Below, in pieces: positions 31,081 to 39,465 of a stretch of 42,475 bases of DNA. A program made the position numbers and the translations under genes. The notes below the pieces were generated by a model. The model ran no database searches, was not told where the DNA came from, and saw nothing but the letters and a program-made list of their open reading frames with translations. This DNA is from Actinomycetes bacterium. GTDB taxonomy: Bacteria; Actinomycetota; Acidimicrobiia; Acidimicrobiales; RAAP-2. Where the stretch lies: positions 1-42,475 of the forward strand of contig JAJZJC010000021.1 of NCBI GenBank assembly GCA_021810205.1, given 5' to 3'. Numbering within the stretch: the first letter of the stretch is position 1; the number at the start of each line of letters is the position of its first letter.

Positions 31081-32606
31081 GGCTTTCCTCTCTGGGCCGG
31101 TACGGGCCGCTGGGCCGGTACGGGCAGCTGTGTGGCGAGCGTCGCGTGCGGGGTCGGTGTCGTCGTGACCGGCTGCGACCTGCGCCACTCCTCGAAGGCG
31201 GCGCGCCAGCTCTCGCCGATCGGGTACAGGCCCTCGATACGCGCGCCCTGTGCGACGCGTTCGGTGATGAAGCGCTCTTCGAGCTCCTGGGCGGCGGCAG
31301 CGGCAGCGAGGTCGGCCGCGAGCGACGGCGGCAGCACCACGACGCCGTCGCCGTCGCCGACGATCACGTCGCCTGGCCGGACGAGCGCCCCAGCGCACGC
31401 GACCGCGACGTCGACCGCCCAGGGGACATGCCGGCGCCCGAGCACGGCGGAGTGGGTGGCGGCGTAGAAGGTCGGGATGCCGAGCGTCGCGAGCGTCCCG
31501 GCGTCGCGAATGGCGCCGTCGGTCACGATCCCTGCGGCGCCGCGGCGCTCCGCCCGCAGGGCGAGGATGTCGCCGACCGTTCCCGCGCTGTGCTCGGCTC
31601 GTGCGCCGATCACGAGCACCTCACCGGGACCGATCTCTTCGACCGCGCGCTTTTGGGCATTGAAGCCCTGGCCGCGCTCGGCGAAGAGGTCCTCGCGAAG
31701 CGGCAGGTACTCGAGCGTCTTGGCGGTCCCGACGACCTTCGCGCCGGGGTGGGTGCAGCGCAGCCCGTCGAGCATGCAGCCGTGCAGTCCACGCTTGGAG
31801 AGCTGCGATGCCAGCGTGGCCGTGGAGACCGACTCGAGGGCGGCCCTGATGGCTTCGCTCAGGCCGCGCGCCGCGGGCTCGCTGCCGTTCGCGAGCGCGT
31901 GGACCTTCTCGTCCACGAACGGCATCGCCCCGTAGGGCCCGAGCGGGCGGTCGTCGTCGACGATGGGGCTGCGGAGCCGCCCCGACGTCGCGTGGCCGTC
32001 GGTGACCTCGACCTCGACCACCGAGCCGGGCGACACCACGGACGACCCGGCGGGGGTGCCGCTCAAGATGACGTCGCCGGGCTCGAGCGTCATGAGGCGG
32101 GAGAGATCGGCGACGAGCTGACCGAAGTCGAACAAGAGCTCCTCGCCCGTGCAGGCCTCCTGCACGAGCCGGCCGTCGACCCAGGTGCGGAGCCACAACG
32201 TCGTCGGGTCGACCGTCCGTGCATCGATCAGGGCGGGGCCGATGGGCGTGTAGCCGTCGACTCCCTTGGCCCGCACGTTGGCGCCCAGGTCGACGTGCCG
32301 AAAATCGTATACGCCGAAATCGTTGGCAGCGGTCACCGACTCGATGGCGCCCCAGCCCTCTTGCGGCGTTGCTCCTCGAGTCCGCTTGCCGATGACGAGC
32401 GCGATCTCGCCTTCGAACGTGAGCAACTGGCAGCCGGCCGGACGCACCACTGGCTGCCCGCTCGGCGCCACCGTGCTCGGGGCCTTCAAGAAGTAGCTCG
32501 CCACCGTCGGCAGCTTGCCGCGCTGCAAGGCCCGGCTCCGATAGTTCAAGTGCACGGCGATGACCTTGCTCGGAGACAGCACGACTGCGTTGCCGTTGAC
32601 ACCCAC
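31077..32606 (-). CDS. Fusion of FAH-domain isomerase/decarboxylase and RraA-like aldolase
   Basis: A 509-residue two-domain protein. Residues about 12-220 form a fumarylacetoacetate-hydrolase fold related to HpaG (2-hydroxyhepta-2,4-diene-1,7-dioate isomerase / decarboxylase), with metal-site motif FEGEIALVIGK (64-74) and NDFGVYDFR (95-103). Residues about 245-440 are an RraA-like domain with GIVTDGAIRD (359-368), the divalent-metal motif of 4-hydroxy-4-methyl-2-oxoglutarate aldolase / oxaloacetate decarboxylase. Residues 440-509 are helical and end in a PVPAQRPVPAQR repeat (18-bp duplication at about 31085-31120). The GTG at 32606 was selected: no ribosome site, but TACGAT stands 7 bases upstream, as for leaderless genes. 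One polypeptide could isomerise, decarboxylate and cleave the ring-fission product. Confidence 0.85.
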   Translation of the reverse strand: MGVNGNAVVLSPSKVIAVHLNYRSRALQRGKLPTVASYFLKAPSTVAPSGQPVVRPAGCQLLTFEGEIALVIGKRTRGATPQEGWGAIESVTAANDFGVYDFRHVDLGANVRAKGVDGYTPIGPALIDARTVDPTTLWLRTWVDGRLVQEACTGEELLFDFGQLVADLSRLMTLEPGDVILSGTPAGSSVVSPGSVVEVEVTDGHATSGRLRSPIVDDDRPLGPYGAMPFVDEKVHALANGSEPAARGLSEAIRAALESVSTATLASQLSKRGLHGCMLDGLRCTHPGAKVVGTAKTLEYLPLREDLFAERGQGFNAQKRAVEEIGPGEVLVIGARAEHSAGTVGDILALRAERRGAAGIVTDGAIRDAGTLATLGIPTFYAATHSAVLGRRHVPWAVDVAVACAGALVRPGDVIVGDGDGVVVLPPSLAADLAAAAAAQELEERFITERVAQGARIEGLYPIGESWRAAFEEWRRSQPVTTTPTPHATLATQLPVPAQRPVPAQRGKP

Positions 32607-32611
32607 GCCAG

Positions 32612-32626
32612 AAATCGTACATGATC
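32612..32626. promoter_or_regulatory. Divergent promoter between the FAH-RraA and dehydrogenase genes
   Basis: AAATCGTACATGATC contains an ATC/GAT inverted repeat. On the minus strand it supplies TACGAT, exactly 7 bases before the GTG of the FAH-RraA gene. The ATCGTA core is shared with the sites at 25891 and 35237. Confidence 0.45.
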
Positions 32627-32698
32627 GAGCCTTGTGACGGCGGGTCCACACGCATATCGGCCGGGACTCGGCTGAGCGGGCGCCGCGGGAGCTCGGGC

Positions 32699-33685
32699 AT
32701 GCGCGGCGTCCAGATGGTCGAGCCGGGGCGGTTCCTCGTCACCGACGCGCCGGACCCTCGTCCGGGGCCCGGCGAGGTCCTCGTACGCACCTACGCCGCG
32801 TCGATATGCGGCAGTGACCTGCACAACGTCTTCGGCTCGACGTACACGGGGAGCTACCCCGCGCCGATCGGCTATCCCGGTCACGAAGCGATCGGCACGG
32901 TCGTGACATCTCGCTCGAGCCACGTGCACGCCGGCGACGCCGTGCTCACGGTGCCGTTGCCTGCCCGTAGCGCCTGCTTCGCGGAGCTCCAGGCGCTCAG
33001 GGGGGACTACGTGGTGCCGCTGCCGGCGGGCGCGGACCTGCGCCGGCTCCTCATGGCCCAGCAGCTCGGCACCACCTTGTACGCCTTCCGCCGCTACTGG
33101 GGCGACGAGCGGCCCGCGGCCGGGCGTTCGGTCGCCATCCTGGGCGCCGGCTCGGCGGGGCTGTTCCTCCTCCAGCTCGCACGACGAGCCGGCTTCACGA
33201 CCACGATCGTCGCCGACCACGATGCAAGGCGGCTCCAGGCGGCCGCCGCGCTGGGCGCCGACGTCCTCGTGAACGTGTCCACCGAGCCGTTCGCCACAGC
33301 CGTCGCGACGGCGACCGGCGGCGAGGGCGCGGACCTCGTCATCGAGGCGGCCGGCTACGACGACTGCCGGGCAGCGTGCGTGGACGCCGTGAGAAGTGAG
33401 GGCCGTCTCGGCTTCTTCGGCCTCCACGAGCATCCCGGACTGGCGCCCTTTCCCTTCGAGGCCGCCTTTCGCAAGGGCGTCACCATCAAGATGGCCGTAG
33501 GGGCGCAACGCGAGCCGGGACTCCGGGCGTTCCGCGACTCGGTCGACCTCATCGCCAGCGGCGCGATCGCCGTCGACCACCTCTTGGTCCCGCGGTTCGG
33601 GCTCGAACGGTTCCAAGAGGCGATCGAAGCGGCGCGTGACCACGCAGGGCTCAAGGTGTCGCTCGACGTGGCGCCGGCCTCCTGA
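32699..33685 (+). CDS. Zinc-dependent medium-chain alcohol dehydrogenase
   Basis: A 328-residue MDR-family oxidoreductase. Catalytic zinc ligands are C37 (ASICGSD) and H62-E63 (GYPGHEAIG); the structural-zinc lobe of four Cys is absent, as in some short bacterial members. VAILGAGSAGLFLLQLARRAG forms the NAD(P)-binding Rossmann loop and IVADHDARRL suggests NAD specificity by the Asp. ATG 32699 has GGGAG 7 bases upstream; an ATG at 32621 inside the divergent promoter box is less likely. Divergent from the FAH-RraA gene, it probably oxidises an alcohol entering the pathway (for example a hydroxyphenylethanol) or reduces a semialdehyde product; neither can be decided from sequence. Confidence 0.86.
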   Translation: MRGVQMVEPGRFLVTDAPDPRPGPGEVLVRTYAASICGSDLHNVFGSTYTGSYPAPIGYPGHEAIGTVVTSRSSHVHAGDAVLTVPLPARSACFAELQALRGDYVVPLPAGADLRRLLMAQQLGTTLYAFRRYWGDERPAAGRSVAILGAGSAGLFLLQLARRAGFTTTIVADHDARRLQAAAALGADVLVNVSTEPFATAVATATGGEGADLVIEAAGYDDCRAACVDAVRSEGRLGFFGLHEHPGLAPFPFEAAFRKGVTIKMAVGAQREPGLRAFRDSVDLIASGAIAVDHLLVPRFGLERFQEAIEAARDHAGLKVSLDVAPAS

Positions 33686-33720
33686 CGACCCGCACTGCTG
33701 CGTCGAGCGCGCGTCGAGCG

Positions 33721-35076
33721 CTATGTCAGCGGCGGCTTGAAGCCCTTGGGAGGCGGCACCCATCCGCCGAGCGGCACCATCACTGTCGGCTTGGTGTTCT
33801 GGTAGAAGCGGTCCAAGTCGTTACAGGTCGCCGGGGTCCCCTTGAACGCACCGCAGTGGATGTCGGGCGCCCCCAAGGCGACGGGTCCCCTGAACGCCCG
33901 TGCCCTCTCGAAGACCGCCTTCGGGGTGACCTTATGGTGCGACTTCAAGATCTCGGTCTCGAACTTGGCGATCGTCACCACCTCGCCGAAGCCGTTGCCG
34001 GTCCACGCGTTGTGGGCGATGGCCCCGTCGCCGTACTTGGACGCCAGGCTGAGGAAGGAGTTCAGGGCCGCTGTGTTGGCGCCCGGCATCGGGACGGCAG
34101 TCAGGTAGTACCAGCCGTGCGGCAGCTGGCCACCGTCGGCCTTGGCGACTGTCGGCGTGGCGCACGGCACGTTCACGAGCACCTTGGTCTTTGTCGCCAG
34201 CCCCAGGGACTTGATCGTGAGGTACGTGTCGGAGCAGGCCGGACCGCCGCTGTTGACCAAGATGAACAGTGTGGTCTTGCCGACGTGGGCGGCCTCGAAG
34301 GGCCCTGACAGGTTGGTCTGCGAGGTTGTGAAGCCGACCTTGTAGACGGTCTTGATGCCGTTGTACTTGAGCGCGTCGGCCACCACGCCGGCCTGGTACA
34401 CGTTCCCAGGGATGTTGGACGGGTAGACGAGCGAGACGCTCTTGACGTGGAGGTACTTCTTCGCTGCCGTGGCCATTGGCGCCTGCACCTGGGCGGTTGT
34501 GCCGTACAGGATGAAGCCGTACGGGTACTTCTCGTCGACGGTGCTGAGCGAGACGCCGAAGAAGAGCGGCTTCTTGGCAGGCTTGAGCGCGGACTCGAGC
34601 GCTGTGTTGCCGACGTCGAGGCCGCCTGCGGCGACCGCTGCGATCTTGGGGTTGTTGGCGAACTCCTGCCCGCACTTCGCGGCGGCACCGACTGTTGTCG
34701 GCACCTTGCAGAGCACGATCTTGACCGGATGACCGTCGATGCCGTGGGTGTGCTGGTTCAGGTACTTCTGTGCGAGCTCGACCCCGACACTCCACGTCGG
34801 CGTCGGGGCGTTCGTCGCTGTCTGCTGGTTCACCGCGCCGATGTAGACCGGCGAGAGCTTCGGGTTCGCCTTCCCGTGCCCGCCGACATAGCCTGCGAAG
34901 TTGGTGACTGCCTTCACGTGCGGTGCCGCCTTCGCGTGCGGTGCCGCGCCTGCCACGCCTGCGCCGGCCCCCAGCACGCCGACCGCCATCCCGAATGCCC
35001 CGGCGCCGACCGCGATGGGCCTGAGCGCCTTTCGCCAGGCGAGTCCCCGCCCGTCCTTCGGTCCTCGTGGTGTCAT
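33721..35076 (-). CDS. ABC-type branched-chain/aromatic solute-binding protein
   Basis: A 451-residue periplasmic-type binding protein of the LivK/Peripla_BP_6 class, exported by an N-terminal signal (basic start, hydrophobic core about 18-40, cleavage after AGA). There is no lipobox Cys, so it is not an obvious lipoprotein. The mature domain starts around SPVYIGAVNQQTATNAP and has the two-lobed pattern with GGLDVGNTALESALKPAKKPLFFGVSLST and LVYPSNIPGNVYQAG. Cys pairs (KVP..AKCGQEF, GGPACSD, CATPTV, IHCGAFKG..TCNDL) could form disulfides. An 18-bp duplication gives AAPHAKAAPHVKA after the signal. No permease or ATPase genes are in the window, so it may serve as a lone receptor of aromatic acids for a distant transporter. 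Confidence 0.88.
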   Translation of the reverse strand: MTPRGPKDGRGLAWRKALRPIAVGAGAFGMAVGVLGAGAGVAGAAPHAKAAPHVKAVTNFAGYVGGHGKANPKLSPVYIGAVNQQTATNAPTPTWSVGVELAQKYLNQHTHGIDGHPVKIVLCKVPTTVGAAAKCGQEFANNPKIAAVAAGGLDVGNTALESALKPAKKPLFFGVSLSTVDEKYPYGFILYGTTAQVQAPMATAAKKYLHVKSVSLVYPSNIPGNVYQAGVVADALKYNGIKTVYKVGFTTSQTNLSGPFEAAHVGKTTLFILVNSGGPACSDTYLTIKSLGLATKTKVLVNVPCATPTVAKADGGQLPHGWYYLTAVPMPGANTAALNSFLSLASKYGDGAIAHNAWTGNGFGEVVTIAKFETEILKSHHKVTPKAVFERARAFRGPVALGAPDIHCGAFKGTPATCNDLDRFYQNTKPTVMVPLGGWVPPPKGFKPPLT

Positions 35077-35236
35077 GTTTCCCCCACTTCGGTTGGTCAC
35101 CTGGCCGCCATCGAGGCACCTTGGTACACCGCCGGCTGGAGCGGTCCGAGAGAAACGATCCCGCATGCAGGCCTTCCCCTTCCTCTCGAGTGACGGTACG
35201 GCGATTATCTCCCGTCGTCACATGATCGTCAAGGAC

Positions 35237-35250
35237 ATCGTATAGCATTT
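35237..35250 (+). promoter_or_regulatory. Candidate promoter/operator upstream of the ThDP enzyme
   Basis: ATCGTATAGCATTT immediately precedes the ATG at 35251; TCGTAT stands 7 bases before it, fitting a leaderless start. ACATGATCG at 35220-35228 also recurs near 32620. It shares the ATCGTA core with the other catabolic promoters. Confidence 0.4.
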
Positions 35251-36921
35251 ATGGGTAGCATTCGTGGGATGCAGCTGACCGGTGGCCAGGCGCTCGCCCG
35301 CCAGCTGCTCATCGAGGGGGTCACGGACGTCTTCGGCGTCCCCGGTGTCCAGCTCGACTTCGCATTGGATGCCTTCAGCGAGGTGCGCGATCGCCTGACG
35401 TACCGCAACACGCGCCACGAGCAGGCCACGACCTACATGGCGGACGGCTTCGCACGGGCCTCGGGCCGGGTCGGGGTCTCGATGGTGGTGCCCGGGCCGG
35501 GCGTGCTGAACGCGCTGGCGGCGCTCTCCACGGCGTGGTCCTGCAGCTCGCCCGTGCTCTTTCTCGCCGGCCAGGTCCCCTCGAGCGCCATTGGGTCGGG
35601 CCGTGGGTTCCTCCACGAGATCCCCGACCAATCGGGCATCCTCGCCCGCTTGACCAAGTGGTCGGCGCTCGCCCGCACGCCCGCGGCGGTACCCGGGCTG
35701 GTGCACCAAGCGTTCGTCCAGCTCCGCTCGGGCCGCCAGCGGCCGGTCGCGCTCGAGCTGCCGCCCGACGTGCTCGCCGCCAAGTGCACAGTCTCCCTCG
35801 TCGAGCGCGCGGCCACGCCGCATGCGCTCGAGCCCGACGAGGACCAGGTGGCACGGGCGGTCGAGCTGCTCGGAGGGGCACGCCGTCCGGCGCTCTTCGT
35901 CGGATGGGGAGCGCAGGCCGCTGCGGCCGGCGACGAGCTTCGGCGCCTGGCCGAAACGCTCGGCGCACCGGTCGTCATGGGCCAGCAGGGAAGGGGGGCG
36001 CTCGACGATCGCCATCCCCTCGCGTTCACGAACCTCGCAGCGCTCGACGTGCTCGGGCACGCGGACGTCGTGCTCGCGGTCGGCACGCGCTTCGTGGAGA
36101 ACGACGGGAGCCCCAAGGAGCTCTCGCCCACCGCGTCGCTCGCGGTGCTCGACGCCGACGAGGAGCTGTTCTCGCGCATGCCGAGAGTGGACGTGGCGAT
36201 ACTCGGCGACGCACGGCTGGGCCTGCGTGCGATCGCAGACGGCATCGGCTCGTCCGGCCGGCAGCGCTGGGAGGCAGCAGAGCTCGAGGCGATCCGGCGA
36301 CGCGGCGCCGCGCAGATCGAAGAGATCGAGCCACAGGCGAGCTTCCTGCGCGCGCTGCGCGCGGCAATCCCCGAAGATGGGATCCTCGTGAACGAGCTCA
36401 CCCAAGTGGGCTACGTCGCGCGGCTCGCCTATCCCGTCTACCAGCCGCGCACGTTCTTGACCCCGGGTCACCAGGGGACGCTCGGCTTCGGCTTCCCCAC
36501 CGCGCTCGGCGCCAAGGTCGCCAATCCCGACCGGGTGGTCGTGTCGATCACCGGCGACGGCGGCTTCGGCTGGAACTTGGCGGAGCTGGCCACGGCGCGC
36601 AAGTACGGCATCGGAGTCGTGACCGTCGTGTTCAACGACAACGCCTTCGGCAACGTGCGCCGGATCCAGATGAACCGGTTCGGCGGGCGCACCATCGGCA
36701 GCGATCTCGCGAACCCCGACTTCGTGGCACTGGGCGAGGCGTTCGGGATCCGCGCAGTGCGAACGGACAGCCCGGCGGGGCTCGAGTCCGCGATCTGCTC
36801 GCACGGTGGTGAGCACGAACCGCTCCTGATCGAGGTGCCCGTCGGAGCGATGGCGACACCGTGGCATCTCATCGACCCGGCGACCCGGCGAGCGCGCATG
36901 GCCAAGGACGCCCGGCGATGA
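35251..36921 (+). CDS. Thiamine-diphosphate enzyme (acetolactate synthase / benzoylformate decarboxylase superfamily)
   Basis: A 556-residue ThDP enzyme with all three domains: PYR (about 8-180) with catalytic E57 in NTRHEQAT, a central domain (about 195-330) that lacks a clear FAD signature, and the PP domain with GDGGFGWNLAELATARKYG (435-453) and NDNAFGNV binding Mg-diphosphate. It could decarboxylate an aromatic 2-oxo acid such as 4-hydroxyphenylpyruvate to the aldehyde, feeding the homoprotocatechuate route from tyrosine, or act as a carboligase or 2-hydroxyacyl lyase; sequence alone cannot choose. It is divergent from the solute-binding protein gene. ATG 35251 is taken with a leaderless promoter; the second ATG at 35269 aligns better with family starts but has no ribosome site. 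Confidence 0.87.
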   Translation: MGSIRGMQLTGGQALARQLLIEGVTDVFGVPGVQLDFALDAFSEVRDRLTYRNTRHEQATTYMADGFARASGRVGVSMVVPGPGVLNALAALSTAWSCSSPVLFLAGQVPSSAIGSGRGFLHEIPDQSGILARLTKWSALARTPAAVPGLVHQAFVQLRSGRQRPVALELPPDVLAAKCTVSLVERAATPHALEPDEDQVARAVELLGGARRPALFVGWGAQAAAAGDELRRLAETLGAPVVMGQQGRGALDDRHPLAFTNLAALDVLGHADVVLAVGTRFVENDGSPKELSPTASLAVLDADEELFSRMPRVDVAILGDARLGLRAIADGIGSSGRQRWEAAELEAIRRRGAAQIEEIEPQASFLRALRAAIPEDGILVNELTQVGYVARLAYPVYQPRTFLTPGHQGTLGFGFPTALGAKVANPDRVVVSITGDGGFGWNLAELATARKYGIGVVTVVFNDNAFGNVRRIQMNRFGGRTIGSDLANPDFVALGEAFGIRAVRTDSPAGLESAICSHGGEHEPLLIEVPVGAMATPWHLIDPATRRARMAKDARR

Positions 36922-37072
36922 CCGCTGCCGCCGGCTGCCGCCGGCCGCTTGCCGGCTTCACGTCCCGCTCGAGCGGCTTCATGCACGCGTAGCGCCCGGC
37001 GCGCCTCGGCCGCTCGGCCGTGCTGCGCAGGCAGAAGCCGACGAGACTCTCGGACCCGGGGTCTCGGGCCCG

Positions 37073-38461
37073 TCAGGCACCGGGGCCGCAGCGTACGGCG
37101 ACGACGGCGAGGTCGTCGCCCATGTCGGGCAGCCGGAAGTCGACGACCGCGCGTTCGATGCGCCGCGCGATGCCCGCTGCCGACCGGCGGCACGCGTCGG
37201 CGAGCACCGCCGCGAGGCGCTCCTCGCCGAACTGCTCCTTGCCGGGACCGTGGGCTTCGACGACCCCGTCGGTGTAGCAGACGAGCGCGTCGCCCGGCCC
37301 AAGGACGAGGGATGCCTCGCCGATCGCGGCGTCGGGAAGGATCCCGAGGAGGAGGCCGGTGGCACCGATCGCCGGGGCCACGGTGCCGTCCGCGCGCTGG
37401 AGGAAGGGCGGGGGATGGCCGGCGACGCAGAGCGAGACCGTGAGTGCCCCGCCCGCCGAAGAGCGCAGGTGCGCCAGCACGGCGGTGCAGAAGCGGTCCT
37501 CGGGTGCGGCACGCAGCAGGGCACGGTTCATGTGGACGAGGATCTCTGCCGGCCCCGACGCGGTCTCCGCGAGCGCCCGGGCCGTGTAGCGGGCGACTCC
37601 CGCGAGGCCGGCGGCCTCGGGGCCGATCCCGCTCGCATCCCCGAGCAGCACGTACCACCCGCCGGCCCCGTCTCCGAAGACGTCGTAGAAGTCACCGCCG
37701 ACCAGGTTGCCCGAGCCGTTCGGGCGGTAGCACGCGGCGAGCTCCACCCCCTCGACGTGCGGCAGGACGGGCGGGAGCAGGGTCTCTTGGAGCGCGGTCG
37801 CGATCCTCGTCTGCGCGCGGACGGCCTCGCAGATGTCGAGCGCGCGCCCGAGGTGGGCCGCGAGCACGCCAGCGAGCGCGAGCTGGCGCTCGGAGAACGC
37901 GTGCGCCCGGTGGTGCGCGAGGACGAGCGCCCCGAGGACGTCGTCGGCGCCCCGGATCGGCACCGCGCTCAGCGAGCGGAGCACCCGGCCGTCCCCGGTC
38001 GTGACCAGCGCGTGCTTGCGGTCCACCGGGGCCGCCAGCGGCATCCCGCGCGCGCGGTGACACCCATCGCGCGCGTCTCGGTCGGCGCAGTCGAGGACGT
38101 CGGCGACGTGCACCGAGGCACCACCGAGCGCGGTGGCGACCACCGGCCAGCGCGCGGGCACGCTGGCGTGGTCGACGTGTGGCGCGTCAGGGCCGCCGAC
38201 CACGGTCGCGTCGCCCCATTCGGGCAAGACGACCCAGGCCACCCGCGCGTTGGCAAGGAGGCAGGATCCTTCGGCGAGCACCTCGGCAACCGCTTCGGGG
38301 GTGCCCCCGTCGAGCGCGCGCGGGAGCATGCGCAGGACGCGCTCGAGCTGCTCGCGCTCGGCGGCGGCACTGAGCAGGCGGCTTCGCCCCCGGTCGCCGA
38401 CCGCGTCGGATGCTGCGAGGTCGGTGCCCTGGGTCTCCACTTGCGCGCTCCCGCCGCTCAC
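37073..38461 (-). CDS. GAF-domain PP2C (SpoIIE-type) serine phosphatase
   Basis: A 462-residue signalling phosphatase. A GAF sensor domain (about 45-215) is followed by a short coiled linker with QTRIATALQETLLPPVLP, the usual entry to the SpoIIE/RsbU catalytic domain (about 245-460). Metal-binding motifs include VGGDFYDVF (Asp), LLGDASGIGPEAA, and the last GDDLAVVAVR. The family dephosphorylates anti-sigma-factor antagonists (STAS proteins). The canonical DGHG-type sequence is replaced by GDASG. Its ATG overlaps the stop of the receiver/ATPase gene, so the phosphatase and the kinase-like partner are made together. The cognate STAS antagonist and sigma factor are not in the window. Confidence 0.9.
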   Translation of the reverse strand: MSGGSAQVETQGTDLAASDAVGDRGRSRLLSAAAEREQLERVLRMLPRALDGGTPEAVAEVLAEGSCLLANARVAWVVLPEWGDATVVGGPDAPHVDHASVPARWPVVATALGGASVHVADVLDCADRDARDGCHRARGMPLAAPVDRKHALVTTGDGRVLRSLSAVPIRGADDVLGALVLAHHRAHAFSERQLALAGVLAAHLGRALDICEAVRAQTRIATALQETLLPPVLPHVEGVELAACYRPNGSGNLVGGDFYDVFGDGAGGWYVLLGDASGIGPEAAGLAGVARYTARALAETASGPAEILVHMNRALLRAAPEDRFCTAVLAHLRSSAGGALTVSLCVAGHPPPFLQRADGTVAPAIGATGLLLGILPDAAIGEASLVLGPGDALVCYTDGVVEAHGPGKEQFGEERLAAVLADACRRSAAGIARRIERAVVDFRLPDMGDDLAVVAVRCGPGA

Positions 38462-39465
38462 AGGTGCAGCTCGAACCAGACGACCTTGCCGTCCGGCAGC
38501 CGGTTCCAGCCGCAGCGATCGGTGAGCTTTTCGACGAGGAGCCAGCCGCGCCCGGTCTCCGCTGTCACATCGGCGGTCATTGGGTCGGGCATCTCGGCAC
38601 CCGAGTCCTCCACCTCGACGCGCATCACGTCGCCGCCCACGTCGAGCCGGAGGCAGATGTCCGTGCCCGCGTAGAGGACGGCGTTCGCGAGCAGCTCGCT
38701 CACGAGGAGCACCGCGACGTCGACGCGCTCGTCGTTCTCGCCCGCCATCGCCTCGCGGATCGCGGCGCGCGCCGCGGCCGGGGAGGAGAGCGACGCGTGC
38801 AACCTCAGGTCGAGCCTGCGCTCGGTGACCACGGGGCGGCCATGTGATGCAGCCTCCAGCGCACCACGATGCTGGGCGGCTCCGTGCGGGGAGACACCGG
38901 CGAGGGCGCCGGCTCCGTGCGGGGAGACACCGGCGAGGGCGCCGGCGGCCTCCTCGTAGACGCGGTTCGCCTCGCGCAGGACCTTCACCTCGGAACCCCA
39001 GCGCACGGCGGCGCGCACCTTGGCCTGGAGCACCCTGGGCTCGGACGGCTTGCAGATGTAGTCCGCGCCGCCGACCTCGTAGCCGCGCAGCTCGTGCTCG
39101 ACGCTGAGGCCGACGGCAGTGAGGAACAGCACGGGGATGCTGCTCGTGGCCTCACGCGACTTCAGGAGCGCCGCTGCCTCGAAGCCGTCCATGTCGGGCA
39201 TCTGGACGTCGAGCACGATGGCCGAGACGTCGACGTCCAAGAGGATCCGCAGCGCCTCGTGGCCCGAGCGCGCGCTGATGAGCTCGTAGCCGAGCGGCTC
39301 GAGCACGGCCTCGAGCGCCATGAGGTTGTCCGCTCGGTCGTCGACGAGCAGCACGCGCGCCGGTGCGCCCGGCTCGTCGTCGGGTCGCACACCCGGTCCG
39401 CGACCTTCCACGATCCCCAGATCGTGATGGCTCGGAGCGGTCGTCACTCGCTGTCGTTCAGCCAT
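38458..39465 (-). CDS. Response regulator receiver fused to RsbW-like HATPase
   Basis: A 335-residue fusion. Residues about 36-155 are a receiver domain with acidic D42/D43, phosphorylation site D86 (VLDVQMPDMDG) and K139 (YICKP). Residues about 200-335 are an HATPase_c_2 domain of the RsbW/SpoIIAB anti-sigma kinase kind: VLLVSELLANAVLYAG (N-box), VEVEDSGAEMPDP and GRGWLLVEKLTDRCGW. The linker contains an exact 27-bp duplication (38872-38943) that repeats GALAGVSPHGA. ATG 39465 overlaps the kinase gene by 22 bases; an in-frame GTG at 39447 overlapping its stop is an alternative. The likely role is to turn phosphoryl input from the hybrid kinase into partner switching with the PP2C phosphatase. 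Confidence 0.88.
   Translation of the reverse strand: MAERQRVTTAPSHHDLGIVEGRGPGVRPDDEPGAPARVLLVDDRADNLMALEAVLEPLGYELISARSGHEALRILLDVDVSAIVLDVQMPDMDGFEAAALLKSREATSSIPVLFLTAVGLSVEHELRGYEVGGADYICKPSEPRVLQAKVRAAVRWGSEVKVLREANRVYEEAAGALAGVSPHGAGALAGVSPHGAAQHRGALEAASHGRPVVTERRLDLRLHASLSSPAAARAAIREAMAGENDERVDVAVLLVSELLANAVLYAGTDICLRLDVGGDVMRVEVEDSGAEMPDPMTADVTAETGRGWLLVEKLTDRCGWNRLPDGKVVWFELHL
38872..38943. repeat. In-frame direct duplication in the receiver/HATPase linker
   Basis: GGCTCCGTGCGGGGAGACAC is followed by CGGCGAGGGCGCC, and the whole block is then repeated. The translated product contains GALAGVSPHGA twice in tandem between the receiver and the HATPase domains. Confidence 0.85.

Noticed and set aside
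32304..32313. TCGTATACG as a regulatory site inside the FAH-RraA gene
   Set aside because: Encodes conserved residues VYDFR of the FAH domain and lies 300 bases into the gene; probably coincidental.
36922..37072. GC-rich inverted repeats between the ThDP and phosphatase genes as a bidirectional terminator
   Set aside because: Several overlapping GCCGGC and GACCCGGGGTC palindromes exist, but none gives a clean stem-loop with a defined loop; too weak to list as a feature.
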